NCBI GenBank assembly: GCA_035384565.1
Contig: DAOOIT010000007.1
Location: 1-64,000, forward strand
Length of the DNA: 64,000 bases
Source of the DNA: Planctomycetota bacterium
GTDB taxonomy: Bacteria; Planctomycetota; PUPC01; DSUN01
Reading direction: 5' to 3'
Shown one piece after another: positions 23,010 through 31,697 of the stretch. The position numbers were made by a program, and so were the translations under genes. Within the stretch, counting starts at the first letter, position 1. Every line of letters starts with the position of its first letter. The notes beneath the pieces are model-generated. The model was not told the DNA's origin and ran no database searches. It was given only the letters and a program-made list of their open reading frames with translations.

Positions 23010-25484
23010 TTGACTCGCGGGAGCCGGCTCGCAGGTTTCGTTGCCGCTCTGATGCTCGTTGTGCGCACTGTGGCCCTGGCCGCGGAGCCCCCGCTGCCCG
23101 AGGTCACGCGCACCGACCAGTCGCGTTTCGTGCACCGCATCGCCCTGCTCGACGCGAAGGGCAACCCGATCGGCCCCGCCAGCGAGGTGCCGTACAGCCC
23201 GAACACCACCTGCTCCAGCTCGCGCTGCCACAGCTATCAGACCGTGGCGAAGGGCACCCACACACGCATGTTCCCCAGCGCCGTGCCGCCCAAGGGCCGC
23301 CCCGACGGCTTCGCGTGGACGATGTTCGAGGCGGCCACGGGCATGGCCGCGCCCCTCTCCCACGGCTACCAGCCGGCCAGAGCGGAGGCATTCGACCCGA
23401 AGGCGCATCTGACGCCCTTCAAGTTCGCCCTGCAATTCGGCGCCTGGCACCCGGGCGGCGGGCGCCTCGAGCTCGACGCCGCGGGCAACCGCTACGACGC
23501 CCACCTGGCAGAGAACCCCGCCCTCCGCACCGCCACCGAGCCCGCCGCCAACCCCGACTACCACCAGGCCCGCTGGGACCAGAGCGGCGTGCTGGAGAAC
23601 GACTGCATGGCCTGCCACGCCCTGCACGGCTATGACCACGTGGAGCGCGCGGGCCAGATCGCCTCGATGAACTTCCGGTGGGCTCCCACCGTGGGCGCCG
23701 GCTTCGGCCACGTGGAGGGCAAGACCGCCTCGCTGCCCCTGCCCGGCCCCGACGCCAAGCCCGACGAGTCGGCGGCACCCGCCATCAAGGTGAAGTACAA
23801 CCCCGCCCTCTTCGGCCCCGACGGCAAGGTGCACCTGGAGATCGGCAAGCCGCCCGACGCCAACTGCCTCGCCTGCCACCGCCGCCCCGCCAAGGGCTCG
23901 GCAGCGTGGACCGATTGCCTCGACGCCGACGTGCACTCGAAGGCCGGCCTGAAGTGCGTGGACTGCCATCGCGCCGGCCCCGACCACGTGATCGCCGGCG
24001 ACCCGACGAGCACGAATCCCGACTTCCGCTCGCTCACGTGCAAGGGCTGCCACGAGACGGGCCGCCTGGGCGCCCCCGTGCCCGCGCACAAAGGCCTCCC
24101 CAGGCTGCACCTGCGCGAGATCGCCTGCGAAACCTGCCATTCCGGGCCGAAACCCCAGAGAGTGCCGCCGGGGTTCGAGCAGCCCACCGACCCCACCTGG
24201 GGCGTGATCCTCACGACGCGCAAGCCCAGCGGACCGCCCTTCTACGCCCCCGTCTACAAGGAGACCGAGGCCGGCCCCATCGGCGTCTTCGCCCGCATGC
24301 TCCCCACCTACTTCGCCAACCGCCGCGAGGACAAGAGCCTCACCCCGCTCGACCCCCAGTACATCGCCAGCCGCGTGCGCAGGGTGGAGAGCGAGATCAA
24401 GGACGACACGGGCGACGGCGTGCCCGAGGTGAACACCGACGCCGAGATCAAGGCCGTGCTCGGCGCGCTGAAGAAGAAGGACGTCAGCCCCGTCTACATC
24501 GCGGGCGCCAAGCTCTACTGGCTCGATGACAAGGGCGACGTGGCGAGCGAAGCGACCGAGTTGGGCGCGCCGCTGGACCTGCCGCTGGCTCATAACGTGC
24601 GTCCGGCGCCCCAGGCCCTGGGGGCGCAGGGCTGCACCGAGTGCCATCGTGCCGACGCGCCGTTCTTCCTCTCGCTGGGCCTCACGCGGGTCGCCGCGGC
24701 CGATGGCAAGCCCGAGGGCGAGCCGCTCTACGCCCGCCTCGACCGCTCGGCCTCCGACGTGCGCCTGGCGGGCCTCCGCGAGCGCTACATTCGCCCCTAT
24801 GGCCGGTTCGCCATCGGCCTGGTCGCTCTCGTGCTCGTGCTGCACTACGTCGTCTTCGGCCCGCGCCGCTACGATAAGCGGATTCCCGAGCAACTGGTCC
24901 AACGCTTCAGCGTCATCGAGCGCCTGGTGCACCTGACGCTGCTGGGCTCGTTCCTGTGCCTCGCCGCCACCGGCATCCTCCTCGGGGTCGGGGTCGAGCG
25001 CATCTTCGGCAAGGGCGTGGCGCGGATGCACGACCTGGCCTCGTGGGCGCTGATGGCGGGCGCGCTGCTCGCCTTCCTGCTCTGGGCGCGCGACATGGTC
25101 TTCTCAAGGGTGGATATCGGCTGGGTGAAGGTGATGGGCGGCTACCTCGGCTACCAGGGCCACGTGCCCGCGGGCCGCTTCAACGCCGGCCAGAAGGGCT
25201 TCTTCTGGTTCATCCTGCTGGTCGTCGCCTGCCTGGCGGCCACGGGCCTGGCCATGCGGTACGAGCTGGGCGGCGACGCGTGGGAGGTCACCGTCTACAC
25301 CCTGCACCTGACCTGCGCCTACCTGATGATCCTGTGCGTGCTCGCGCACGCCTATCTCGGCTCGTTCGCCAACCCGGGCTGCATCGGGTCGGTCTTCAAC
25401 GGCAAGGTCGCCCGCGCGTGGCTCGAACACCACCACCCCGACTACCAGCCCAAGGGAACCCAGGAGAACACCCCACATGCGTAA
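23010..25484 (+). CDS. multihaem cytochrome c fused to a cytochrome b membrane domain
   Basis: Electron-transfer protein of 824 aa. The TTG start has AGGAGG about 9 nt upstream, and a signal peptide follows (GFVAALMLVVRTVALA). Haem-binding motifs: one CX4CH (CSSSRCH, residue 68) and six CXXCH (CMACH near 198, CLACH 285, CVDCH 315, CKGCH 343, CETCH 372, CTECH 541). From about residue 595 come five TM helices of the cytochrome b561/formate-dehydrogenase gamma type, with helix histidines in RLVHLTLL, RMHDLAS, YTLHLTCAY and LAHAYLG for b haems. It likely passes electrons between the quinone pool and a periplasmic partner. Its 3' end overlaps the next gene by 8 bp. Exact partner is unknown. Confidence 0.9.
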   Translation: MTRGSRLAGFVAALMLVVRTVALAAEPPLPEVTRTDQSRFVHRIALLDAKGNPIGPASEVPYSPNTTCSSSRCHSYQTVAKGTHTRMFPSAVPPKGRPDGFAWTMFEAATGMAAPLSHGYQPARAEAFDPKAHLTPFKFALQFGAWHPGGGRLELDAAGNRYDAHLAENPALRTATEPAANPDYHQARWDQSGVLENDCMACHALHGYDHVERAGQIASMNFRWAPTVGAGFGHVEGKTASLPLPGPDAKPDESAAPAIKVKYNPALFGPDGKVHLEIGKPPDANCLACHRRPAKGSAAWTDCLDADVHSKAGLKCVDCHRAGPDHVIAGDPTSTNPDFRSLTCKGCHETGRLGAPVPAHKGLPRLHLREIACETCHSGPKPQRVPPGFEQPTDPTWGVILTTRKPSGPPFYAPVYKETEAGPIGVFARMLPTYFANRREDKSLTPLDPQYIASRVRRVESEIKDDTGDGVPEVNTDAEIKAVLGALKKKDVSPVYIAGAKLYWLDDKGDVASEATELGAPLDLPLAHNVRPAPQALGAQGCTECHRADAPFFLSLGLTRVAAADGKPEGEPLYARLDRSASDVRLAGLRERYIRPYGRFAIGLVALVLVLHYVVFGPRRYDKRIPEQLVQRFSVIERLVHLTLLGSFLCLAATGILLGVGVERIFGKGVARMHDLASWALMAGALLAFLLWARDMVFSRVDIGWVKVMGGYLGYQGHVPAGRFNAGQKGFFWFILLVVACLAATGLAMRYELGGDAWEVTVYTLHLTCAYLMILCVLAHAYLGSFANPGCIGSVFNGKVARAWLEHHHPDYQPKGTQENTPHA

Positions 25485-26388
25485 GCTCCTGCTCGCCGCC
25501 AGCCTGGCCGCGGCAGCCGCGGCGCTCTCGGGTTGCAGCTTCGGCCCCAGCCGTAAACCGGTCTTCGTGCCCATCGTCGAGCGCGCCGCGGACGCCGCGT
25601 GGCCCTTCGTGCTGCCCGCGCAGCAGCCGCCGGCCGCGCCCGCGGAGAAGGAAGGCAAGGTGATCCTCGTTGCCGCGCGCCTCCTCGCCGCACCCGGCCC
25701 CGACCTGGCGAAGGCGGGGGTGGACTTCGACAAGCCCTTCGCGGTTCTCCCGGGTTCCGCATCGAAGGCATTCGATACACTGGTGCGCGAGCGTCGGGGG
25801 CAGGTGCTTGCTGCCCCACGCATCGTGGCCAGGCCCGGCCAGAACGCCACGGTCACGATTGCCCGCGAGTACAACTACATCGGCGGCTACAAGCCGGGAA
25901 AGCCCGACGCGCCCGCCCCCGGGCCGGCCGCCCTTTGCACAGTGCACAATGGCTTCACCCTCGCGGTCCGCGCAGAGCTGGACGGCGAGCAGGTGGCCTT
26001 CACCGAGGTCGCCCCGCGAATGGCCAGCCTCTTCGGCACCCGACAGTGCAAGAGCCGCATCTCCGCCGACAAGGGGGCCGCGTCCCTGGATTGGGAGGAG
26101 CCCGTCTTCCTCGCCTCGGAGGGCGCTCTTCCCGCCGGCGCGAGGCCCTTGCTGAAGCAGGGGGAATGCCTGGCGGTGCCCATGAAGGACTGCGTGCGCG
26201 TCGTTGTGTCCGAGGTGCGCAAGCGACTCGACCAGCCGGTCACGGTCGAGCTCTCGGGCGCCATCAAGTTCCTCGCCAAGCCCGACTCGCGCGGCTATCC
26301 CCTGCCCGGCCGCATCGTGCTCGTGCTCACCGCGCGAGCCGCCGAGGCCGGGGACCCGCCGGCCGCGCCCGAACCCGCGAAGAACTGA
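25477..26388 (+). CDS. lipoprotein with a secretin-like motif
   Basis: Predicted lipoprotein of 303 aa with lipobox LSGC at residues 17-20. The ATG overlaps the stop of the cytochrome gene by 8 bp and has AGGAG upstream, so translation is coupled. The segment GQVLAAPRIVARPGQNAT..REYNYI matches the APRLTC.NTQRAN...NYNYV block in the two secretins of this window, so it appears to hold a partial secretin-like fold without the VPxGGT end motif. Role unknown; it may couple the cytochrome to an outer-membrane structure. This relation is my reading of the sequence and has not been confirmed by alignment. Confidence 0.75.
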   Translation: MRKLLLAASLAAAAAALSGCSFGPSRKPVFVPIVERAADAAWPFVLPAQQPPAAPAEKEGKVILVAARLLAAPGPDLAKAGVDFDKPFAVLPGSASKAFDTLVRERRGQVLAAPRIVARPGQNATVTIAREYNYIGGYKPGKPDAPAPGPAALCTVHNGFTLAVRAELDGEQVAFTEVAPRMASLFGTRQCKSRISADKGAASLDWEEPVFLASEGALPAGARPLLKQGECLAVPMKDCVRVVVSEVRKRLDQPVTVELSGAIKFLAKPDSRGYPLPGRIVLVLTARAAEAGDPPAAPEPAKN

Positions 26389-26536
26389 CCCGCCCCCGGC
26401 TTCCGGCGCTCAAGTCTCATTTGACTTCCGAGCCGAAAAAGGCGATGATCATAGAGGAGGTAAGAGTCGCGGTGGCTGGCCCGGATCGCCAGCCGGCCGC
26501 CGGTGTGTACGGGATCCGCAAAGGAGTGGAAACGGG

Positions 26537-27508
26537 ATGAAGTGCGTGGTCGGGCAGAGGTCATGGGCCGGGCTCGGGTGCGTCGCGGCGCTGCTGGCAT
26601 CGTTCGCCCTGGCAGAGGAGCCGGCGAAGAAGTTCACCGAGACCATCAAGAACAAGCAGGGCAAGGACGTTTCGTTCGACATGATCCTCATCCCGGGCGG
26701 CAAGTTTACCATGGGCAGCCCCCAGGATGAGAAGGGGCGCAAGGAGCACGAGGGGCCGCAGTTCGAAGCCGTCCTCAAGCCCTTCTACCTCTGCTCCACC
26801 GAGACGACCTGGGAGATGTTCATGGCCTTCTACGACGAGACCGTGCAGGAGAAGCGCGGCGACGCGGCCAAGGCGAAGGCCGAGGAGGAGGCCAAGGCGA
26901 AGGGCGTGGACGCGATCAGCGGCCCCACCCCCCTCTATGGCGACCCGACGCTCGGCTGGGGCGCCGGCAAGCGGCCCGCCATCGGCGCCTCCTGGCACTG
27001 CGCCGACGTCTTCTGCAAGTGGCTGGCCAAGAAGACCGGCAAGAAGTACCGCCTGCCCACCGAAGCCGAGTGGGAATACGCCTGCCGCGCCGGCACCAAG
27101 ACACCCTACTCGTTCGAGGCCGACCAGATCGAGGACTTCGCCTGGTTCGAGGACAATGCCGAGGAGAAGACCCAGGAAGTGGCCAAGAAGAAGCCCAACG
27201 CCTTCGGCCTCTTCGACATGCACGGCAACGTGATGGAGTGGGTGTCGGACTTCTACTCGCCGAAAGCCTATGAGGAGGCCGCCAAGAACAACCCGGTCAC
27301 CTGCCCCACCGGCCCCAAAGAGGGCAAGGTGCACGTGGCCCGCGGCGGCGCCTACAACAGCCCCTCCGAGGCCCTGCGGTCGGCCGCGCGCGTCTTCGAA
27401 GAGCCCTTCTGGCGCTACGAGGACCCTCAGGAGCCCAAGAGCCAGTGGTGGCTGCCCAAGATGGGCTTCATCGGCTTCCGCATCGCCTGTGACGTCGAGG
27501 CCAAGTGA
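26537..27508 (+). CDS. secreted FGE-sulfatase-fold protein lacking the catalytic cysteines
   Basis: Exported protein of 323 aa with signal peptide (GLGCVAALLASFALA). AAGGAG is 10 nt before the ATG; the frame extends upstream into the lipoprotein gene without a site. It has the formylglycine-generating-enzyme/SUMF1 fold signatures: ILIPGGKFTMGSP, YRLPTEAEWEYACRAG, FGLFDMHGNVMEWVSDFY, ARGGAYN and GFIGFRIA. The active-site cysteine of true FGE (normally in a C-R-x-A-x-R context after RGGSW) is replaced by ALRSAARV. It is therefore probably not a sulfatase activator, but a lectin-like or structural FGE-fold protein. Confidence 0.88.
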   Translation: MKCVVGQRSWAGLGCVAALLASFALAEEPAKKFTETIKNKQGKDVSFDMILIPGGKFTMGSPQDEKGRKEHEGPQFEAVLKPFYLCSTETTWEMFMAFYDETVQEKRGDAAKAKAEEEAKAKGVDAISGPTPLYGDPTLGWGAGKRPAIGASWHCADVFCKWLAKKTGKKYRLPTEAEWEYACRAGTKTPYSFEADQIEDFAWFEDNAEEKTQEVAKKKPNAFGLFDMHGNVMEWVSDFYSPKAYEEAAKNNPVTCPTGPKEGKVHVARGGAYNSPSEALRSAARVFEEPFWRYEDPQEPKSQWWLPKMGFIGFRIACDVEAK

Positions 27509-27540
27509 CTTCGCCCGCAACGCCCGTCGTCAAAACACCG

Positions 27541-27570
27541 GCCCCCGACAGCACCAGCGCTGTCGGGGGC
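27541..27570 (+). terminator. strong hairpin after FGE-like gene
   Basis: Perfect 12-bp stem GCCCCCGACAGC / GCTGTCGGGGGC with loop ACCAGC, 33 bp after the stop codon. No T-run follows, so it may be a factor-assisted or RNA-stabilising terminator. Confidence 0.6.
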
Positions 27571-27600
27571 CGCGTCGTTGGCTGGCTGGATATCGGCCGA

Positions 27601-27662
27601 GTGGGACCCGTGGGACAAGCGGACGCGCTGTTCCACCGTGTCCCACCGGTCCCACCCGTCCC
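27601..27662. repeat. 9-nt degenerate tandem repeat forming inverted arms
   Basis: Seven successive 9-nt units: two of type GTGGGACCC on the left, then GTCCCAC-type units on the right. The left arm (27601-27616) can pair with the right arm (27638-27655). Lies just before the promoter at 27667. Confidence 0.6.
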
Positions 27663-27666
27663 GCAT

Positions 27667-27695
27667 TTGACTCCCCCCGCCCGTCGGGCTATGCT
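27667..27695 (+). promoter_or_regulatory. sigma-70 promoter of Tat oxidoreductase gene
   Basis: TTGACT (27667-27672) and TATGCT (27690-27695), 17-bp spacer; start of transcription about 43 nt before the ATG at 27745. Confidence 0.6.
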
Positions 27696-27744
27696 CCTCT
27701 TCTGCGGGAGGCTGCGTATTCCAAGCCATCGGGAGCCGACGCGC

Positions 27745-29052
27745 ATGCGACGAATCAGCCGGCCATCGAGGCGAAGCGTTCTGAAGACCCTGGCGACGGC
27801 CATCGCCGCGCCCTGGATCGTGCCACGCACGGCACTCGGCGCCGAGGGCAAGGTTGCGCCCAGCGACCGCGTGACGATGGGCTTCATCGGCGTGGGAGGC
27901 CAGGGCGGCGGCCACCTGGCCGGCGGGGCCTGGACCTATCTCCCCGGCGGATACCTGGGGCGCGACGACGTGCAGATCCTCGCCGTGTGCGACGTCGTGC
28001 GCGCCAAGCGCGAAGCCCACACCAAGCGCGTCAACGACCACTACACGCAGAAGTTCGGCAAGGACGGCTATAAGGCCTGCCAGGACTATGTGGACTTCCG
28101 CGAGGTGCTGGCCCGCCCCGACATTGACGCCGTGCTGATCGGCACGCCCGAGCACTGGCACGAGGTGATGTCCACCATGGCCGCCCAGGCGGGCAAGGAC
28201 ATCTATTGCGAGAAACCCATCGCGCTCACCGTGCGCGGCGGGCGGGCGATGGCCGACGCCGTGCGCCGCTATGGGCGCGTCTACCAGGCGGGCACGCAGC
28301 AGCGGTCGGAGTACGGCGGCAAGTTCCGCTTCGCCGTCGAGATCGTCAAGAGCGGCCGCATCGGCAAGCTCGAAAAAGTCTACGCCTACCAGAGCTGCGG
28401 CACGGGCTTCGTGCCCGACGGCGCGCCGCCGGGCGCCAAGGGCACGCCCGTGCCCGAGGGCTTCGACTGGGACCTGTTCCTCGGCCCGGCCCGCTGGGCG
28501 CCGCACGGCGCGGGCGCCACGTATTTCGGGGGGGCGGGCGGCGACACCAACTGGTCGCCCCACCACTACGACATCGCCCAGTGGGGCATCGGCGCCGACG
28601 ACACGGGGCCGGTCGAGATCTTCCACGAGAAGGGCACGCTGACCTTCCGCTACGCCAACGGCGTTACGCTCTACGCCTGCCCCTATCCCGGCGAGGGCTG
28701 GGGGCCGGGGCGCGTGTGCTTCGTCGGCCCCGAGGGGCGCGTGACCGCCGACCGCGACACCTTCTTCACCGTGCCCGCCAGCATCGGCGCGCAGCCCATC
28801 GCTGCCGACGAGGCCCACGTCTACTTCTCCAACAGCCACTCGGGCAACTTCCTCGATTGCATCCGCACCCGCAAGAAGACCATCTGCCACGAGGAGATCG
28901 CCCACCGCTCGATGAGCGTCATCCTCCTCGGCGGCATCGCCAACCTGCTGCGCCGGCCCCTCAAGTGGGACCCGCAGAAAGAGGAGTTCGTCGGCGACCC
29001 CGATGCCAACCGCTATCTCGGCGCCGCCTTCCGCGAACCCTGGCGCGTGTGA
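27745..29052 (+). CDS. Tat-exported Gfo/Idh/MocA oxidoreductase
   Basis: Protein of 435 aa. The start gives a twin-arginine signal (MRRISRPSRRSVLKTLATAI); GGGAG lies about 10 nt upstream and the longer frame is intergenic repeat. Rossmann motif GFIGVGGQGGGHL, then IGTPEHWHEVM and the catalytic-lysine motif YCEKPIALT. The C-terminal dimerisation domain includes SPHHYDIAQWGIG. The Tat signal implies folding with NAD(P) in the cytoplasm before export, as known for glucose-fructose oxidoreductase. Substrate unknown. Stands alone on its transcript, followed by a HEAT-repeat protein. Confidence 0.9.
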   Translation: MRRISRPSRRSVLKTLATAIAAPWIVPRTALGAEGKVAPSDRVTMGFIGVGGQGGGHLAGGAWTYLPGGYLGRDDVQILAVCDVVRAKREAHTKRVNDHYTQKFGKDGYKACQDYVDFREVLARPDIDAVLIGTPEHWHEVMSTMAAQAGKDIYCEKPIALTVRGGRAMADAVRRYGRVYQAGTQQRSEYGGKFRFAVEIVKSGRIGKLEKVYAYQSCGTGFVPDGAPPGAKGTPVPEGFDWDLFLGPARWAPHGAGATYFGGAGGDTNWSPHHYDIAQWGIGADDTGPVEIFHEKGTLTFRYANGVTLYACPYPGEGWGPGRVCFVGPEGRVTADRDTFFTVPASIGAQPIAADEAHVYFSNSHSGNFLDCIRTRKKTICHEEIAHRSMSVILLGGIANLLRRPLKWDPQKEEFVGDPDANRYLGAAFREPWRV

Positions 29053-29054
29053 CG

Positions 29055-29162
29055 AATGGATAAATGGATGGGTGGATGAATGGATGAAGGAAAGACGGGG
29101 GATCGAGCGAGCACCTTCTTGGGCTTCTCTTTCATCCAATCATCCATTCATCCAATCATCCT
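29055..29162. repeat. 8-nt degenerate repeat in inverted arms (ATGGATGA type)
   Basis: The left arm (29055-29089) is about four units of ATGGATGA. The right arm (29129-29162) is the complementary TTCATCCA/ATCATCCA series. The two can form a long imperfect hairpin between the oxidoreductase and HEAT-repeat genes. Confidence 0.7.
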
Positions 29163-29183
29163 CCTTCGTAAAGGAGCAAACCT

Positions 29184-31586
29184 GTGAGAGCCGGCGTCCG
29201 CCTCTTCTCCGCCCTTCTCCTCCTTGGCGCCACGCGCCTCGTTGCCGCACAGAGCGAGGAGGAGAAGCTCATCGCCATCCTCAAGTCCGACCGGCCCTCC
29301 AACGAGAAGGCCTGGGCCTGCCGCAAGCTCAAGCTCGCGGGCACGCTGGCCTCGGTTCCGGCGCTTGCCGCGTGCCTGCCCGACAAGGAGCTGGCCCACT
29401 CCGCCCGCTATGCGCTCGAGACCATGCCCTACCCCGAGGCCGCCGCCGCGCTCCGTGACGCCGTACCCAAGGCCACCGGGCTGACGAAGGCAGGCATCCT
29501 TGACTCGATTGGCGACAGGCGCGATAAGGAGGCCGTGCCGCTCCTGGCTCCTCTGGCCGCCGACGCCGACCCGAACGTCGCCTCCTCCGCCGCGGTCGCC
29601 CTCGGCAAGATCGGCGGCCCCGAGGCCATCGCAGCCCTCAAGGCCGCGCGGGCGAAGGCCCCCGAGGCGGCCAAGCAGGCCGTCGCCGACGGCCTGCTCC
29701 GGTGCGCCGACCAACTCCTCAGGGCGGGCGACAAGCCGGCCGCCGCGGCCCTCTTCAAGCAGGTCCACCAACCTGCCGAGCCGGAGCATGTCCGCACCGC
29801 GGCGATGGTCGGCATGCTCCTCGCCGCCGACGACCCGCTGCCAATGCTCGAGGGCAGCCTGTCGGGCAGCGACCGCGCGGCTCACCGCGCGGCGCTCGAC
29901 GCCCTCCACGAGCTGACGGGCGAGGCCGTGACGAAGGCCGCCGCAGCCCAGATTGCGAAGGCCGAGCCGAAGGTGCAGGTCGCACTCATCGAGGTGCTCG
30001 GCCAGCGGGGCGATGCCGCCGCCGCGCCGGCGATCATCGAGGCCACGAAGAGCGCCCAGCCAGCGGTTTGCATCGCCGCGCTCCACGCCCTCGGCTTCCT
30101 CGGCGATCCCGCCTCGGTGCCTGTCCTCCTTGAGACGGCCGCGAAGGGGGAAGGCGTCGCTCAGGAGACGGCCAGGGACGCCCTCGCCCGCATCGCGGGC
30201 AAAGGCGTGCGCGAGGCCCTCGCCGCGCAGTTGAGCAATGCCGACCCGGCTGTTCAGGCGGAGCTCGTGCGAACGCTCGGCGCCCGCCGCGACACGGCAG
30301 CCGTCCCAGCCCTCCTCAAGATGGCGAAGGGCAACGACGCGGCGGCCCGCACCGCGGCCCTTCGCTCCCTCGCACAGCTCGCCGATGAGGCGGCGGTTGG
30401 CGACCTCGTGGACCTTCTCGGCCGCGCCGTAGCCGACGCCGATCGCGACCCGGTCGAGAAGGCGCTCGCCGCGATCTGCTCCCGAGCCAAGCGCGCGGAT
30501 GCGTGCGCGGCGCCGATCCTGGCGGCCCTGAAGACGGCCGCAGTCCCGGCACGCGCCTCGTTGCTCCGCGCCCTCGGGCGCCTCAACGCCCCGGAGGCCC
30601 TCCAGGCTCTTCGGGCCGCCACCGAGGACAAGGAACCGACCGTCCGCGATGCCGCCATTCGCACCCTGGCCGAGAACGGGGGGCTGGAGGCCGCGCCCGA
30701 CCTCTTGCGGCTCGCTCACAAAGCGGCGGAACCGGCCCACCGCGTCCTCGCCCTCCGAGGCTACTGGCGCCTCGTCGGCCTCGCCGCCGACAAGCCGCTC
30801 GACGAACGCCTGAAGATGTGCGAAGCGGGCATGGCCGTCTCGGCTCGCCCCGAGGACAGGAAACTCGGCCTCACCGAGCTGGCCAGCGTCCCGCACCCGG
30901 ACGCCCTGAAGCTTGCCGAATCGCTCCGCGCCGACGCCGCGGTGAGGGCCGAGGCCGAGGCGGCAGCGGTCCGCATCGCCGCCGCGCTCCTCGGCAGCCA
31001 CAGGGCCGAGGCCCAGGCCGCGCTCGAGCGCCTGGCCGCCGACGGCAGCCCCTCTACACGCGCCGCCGCGCGCAAGGCCCTGGACACCCTCGACCAACTC
31101 GTGGGCTTCATCACGGCCTGGCAGGTCGCCGGCCCCTATCGCCAGCAGGGCAAGTCGTGCCAGCAGCTCTTCGACATCCCGTTCCCCCCCGAACAGCCGG
31201 ATGCGAAGGTCGAGTGGAAGCCGCTCCCGGCCCCCGCCGACCCGGCGCTCGCCTGGCAGGCCGACCTCTTGCCCATCGCCGATGGCGAGCAGTGCGTTGT
31301 CTACCTCCGCTCCCGCGTCATCGTCCCGAAGGAGACGAAGGCCAGCCTGGAGATCGGTTCCGACGATGGCGTCAAGCTCTGGCTCAACGGCAAGCTGGTT
31401 CACGCGAACAACGTCATGCGCCCCATCGCGGCCGGGCAAGACAAGGCTCAGGCCACCCTCAAGGAGGGCCCGAACGACTTCCTGCTCAAGGTCACGCAGA
31501 ACAACATGGGCTTCGCCGCCTGCGTGCGGGTGCGCAACGCCGACGGCTCAGTGATTGAGGGCATGCGCTTCCAGGCCGGCCCCTAG
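29184..31586 (+). CDS. secreted HEAT-repeat protein with C-terminal jelly-roll domain
   Basis: Exported protein of 800 aa starting at GTG with AAAGGAG about 8 nt upstream; signal peptide MRAGVRLFSALLLLGATRLVAA. Residues about 25-640 are alpha-helical HEAT/PBS-lyase-type repeats (VPALAACLPDKELAHSARYAL, AVPLLAPLAADADPNVASSAA-type units). The last 150 residues form a beta-rich domain (FITAWQVAGPYRQQGK, EIGSDDGVKLWLNGKLVHANN), similar to PA14/carbohydrate-binding modules common in PVC secreted proteins. Probably a protein- or glycan-binding scaffold; no catalytic motif is seen. It converges with the GH109-like gene on the other strand. Confidence 0.82.
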   Translation: MRAGVRLFSALLLLGATRLVAAQSEEEKLIAILKSDRPSNEKAWACRKLKLAGTLASVPALAACLPDKELAHSARYALETMPYPEAAAALRDAVPKATGLTKAGILDSIGDRRDKEAVPLLAPLAADADPNVASSAAVALGKIGGPEAIAALKAARAKAPEAAKQAVADGLLRCADQLLRAGDKPAAAALFKQVHQPAEPEHVRTAAMVGMLLAADDPLPMLEGSLSGSDRAAHRAALDALHELTGEAVTKAAAAQIAKAEPKVQVALIEVLGQRGDAAAAPAIIEATKSAQPAVCIAALHALGFLGDPASVPVLLETAAKGEGVAQETARDALARIAGKGVREALAAQLSNADPAVQAELVRTLGARRDTAAVPALLKMAKGNDAAARTAALRSLAQLADEAAVGDLVDLLGRAVADADRDPVEKALAAICSRAKRADACAAPILAALKTAAVPARASLLRALGRLNAPEALQALRAATEDKEPTVRDAAIRTLAENGGLEAAPDLLRLAHKAAEPAHRVLALRGYWRLVGLAADKPLDERLKMCEAGMAVSARPEDRKLGLTELASVPHPDALKLAESLRADAAVRAEAEAAAVRIAAALLGSHRAEAQAALERLAADGSPSTRAAARKALDTLDQLVGFITAWQVAGPYRQQGKSCQQLFDIPFPPEQPDAKVEWKPLPAPADPALAWQADLLPIADGEQCVVYLRSRVIVPKETKASLEIGSDDGVKLWLNGKLVHANNVMRPIAAGQDKAQATLKEGPNDFLLKVTQNNMGFAACVRVRNADGSVIEGMRFQAGP

Positions 31587-31620
31587 TGCTCAACGCGGCC
31601 GAAGGGCGTAACCAAGGGGG

Positions 31621-31690
31621 ATGAATGGATGGTTGGATGGATGATTGCCTGACATTCATCCACCCATCCACCCATCTACTCATCCACTCC
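31621..31690. repeat. 8-nt degenerate repeat in inverted arms (TGGATGG type)
   Basis: Left arm of TGGATGGT-like units (31621-31645), right arm of CATCCACC-like units (31656-31688), placed between the converging genes that end at 31586 and 31698. It may serve as a two-way terminator hairpin. Confidence 0.65.
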
Positions 31691-31697
31691 TGACACG

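Noticed and set aside
19029..25031. Minus-strand open frame of 2000 codons.
   Set aside because: It runs antisense to four well-supported genes. Its His/Arg/Gly/Ala/Val-rich composition is what the third-position GC bias of the plus-strand genes produces. No ribosome-binding site or domain is visible.
26389..26536. Possible promoter TTGACT near 26420 for the FGE-like gene.
   Set aside because: No acceptable -10 box at 16-18 bp spacing; the gene may instead be read from the cytochrome operon.
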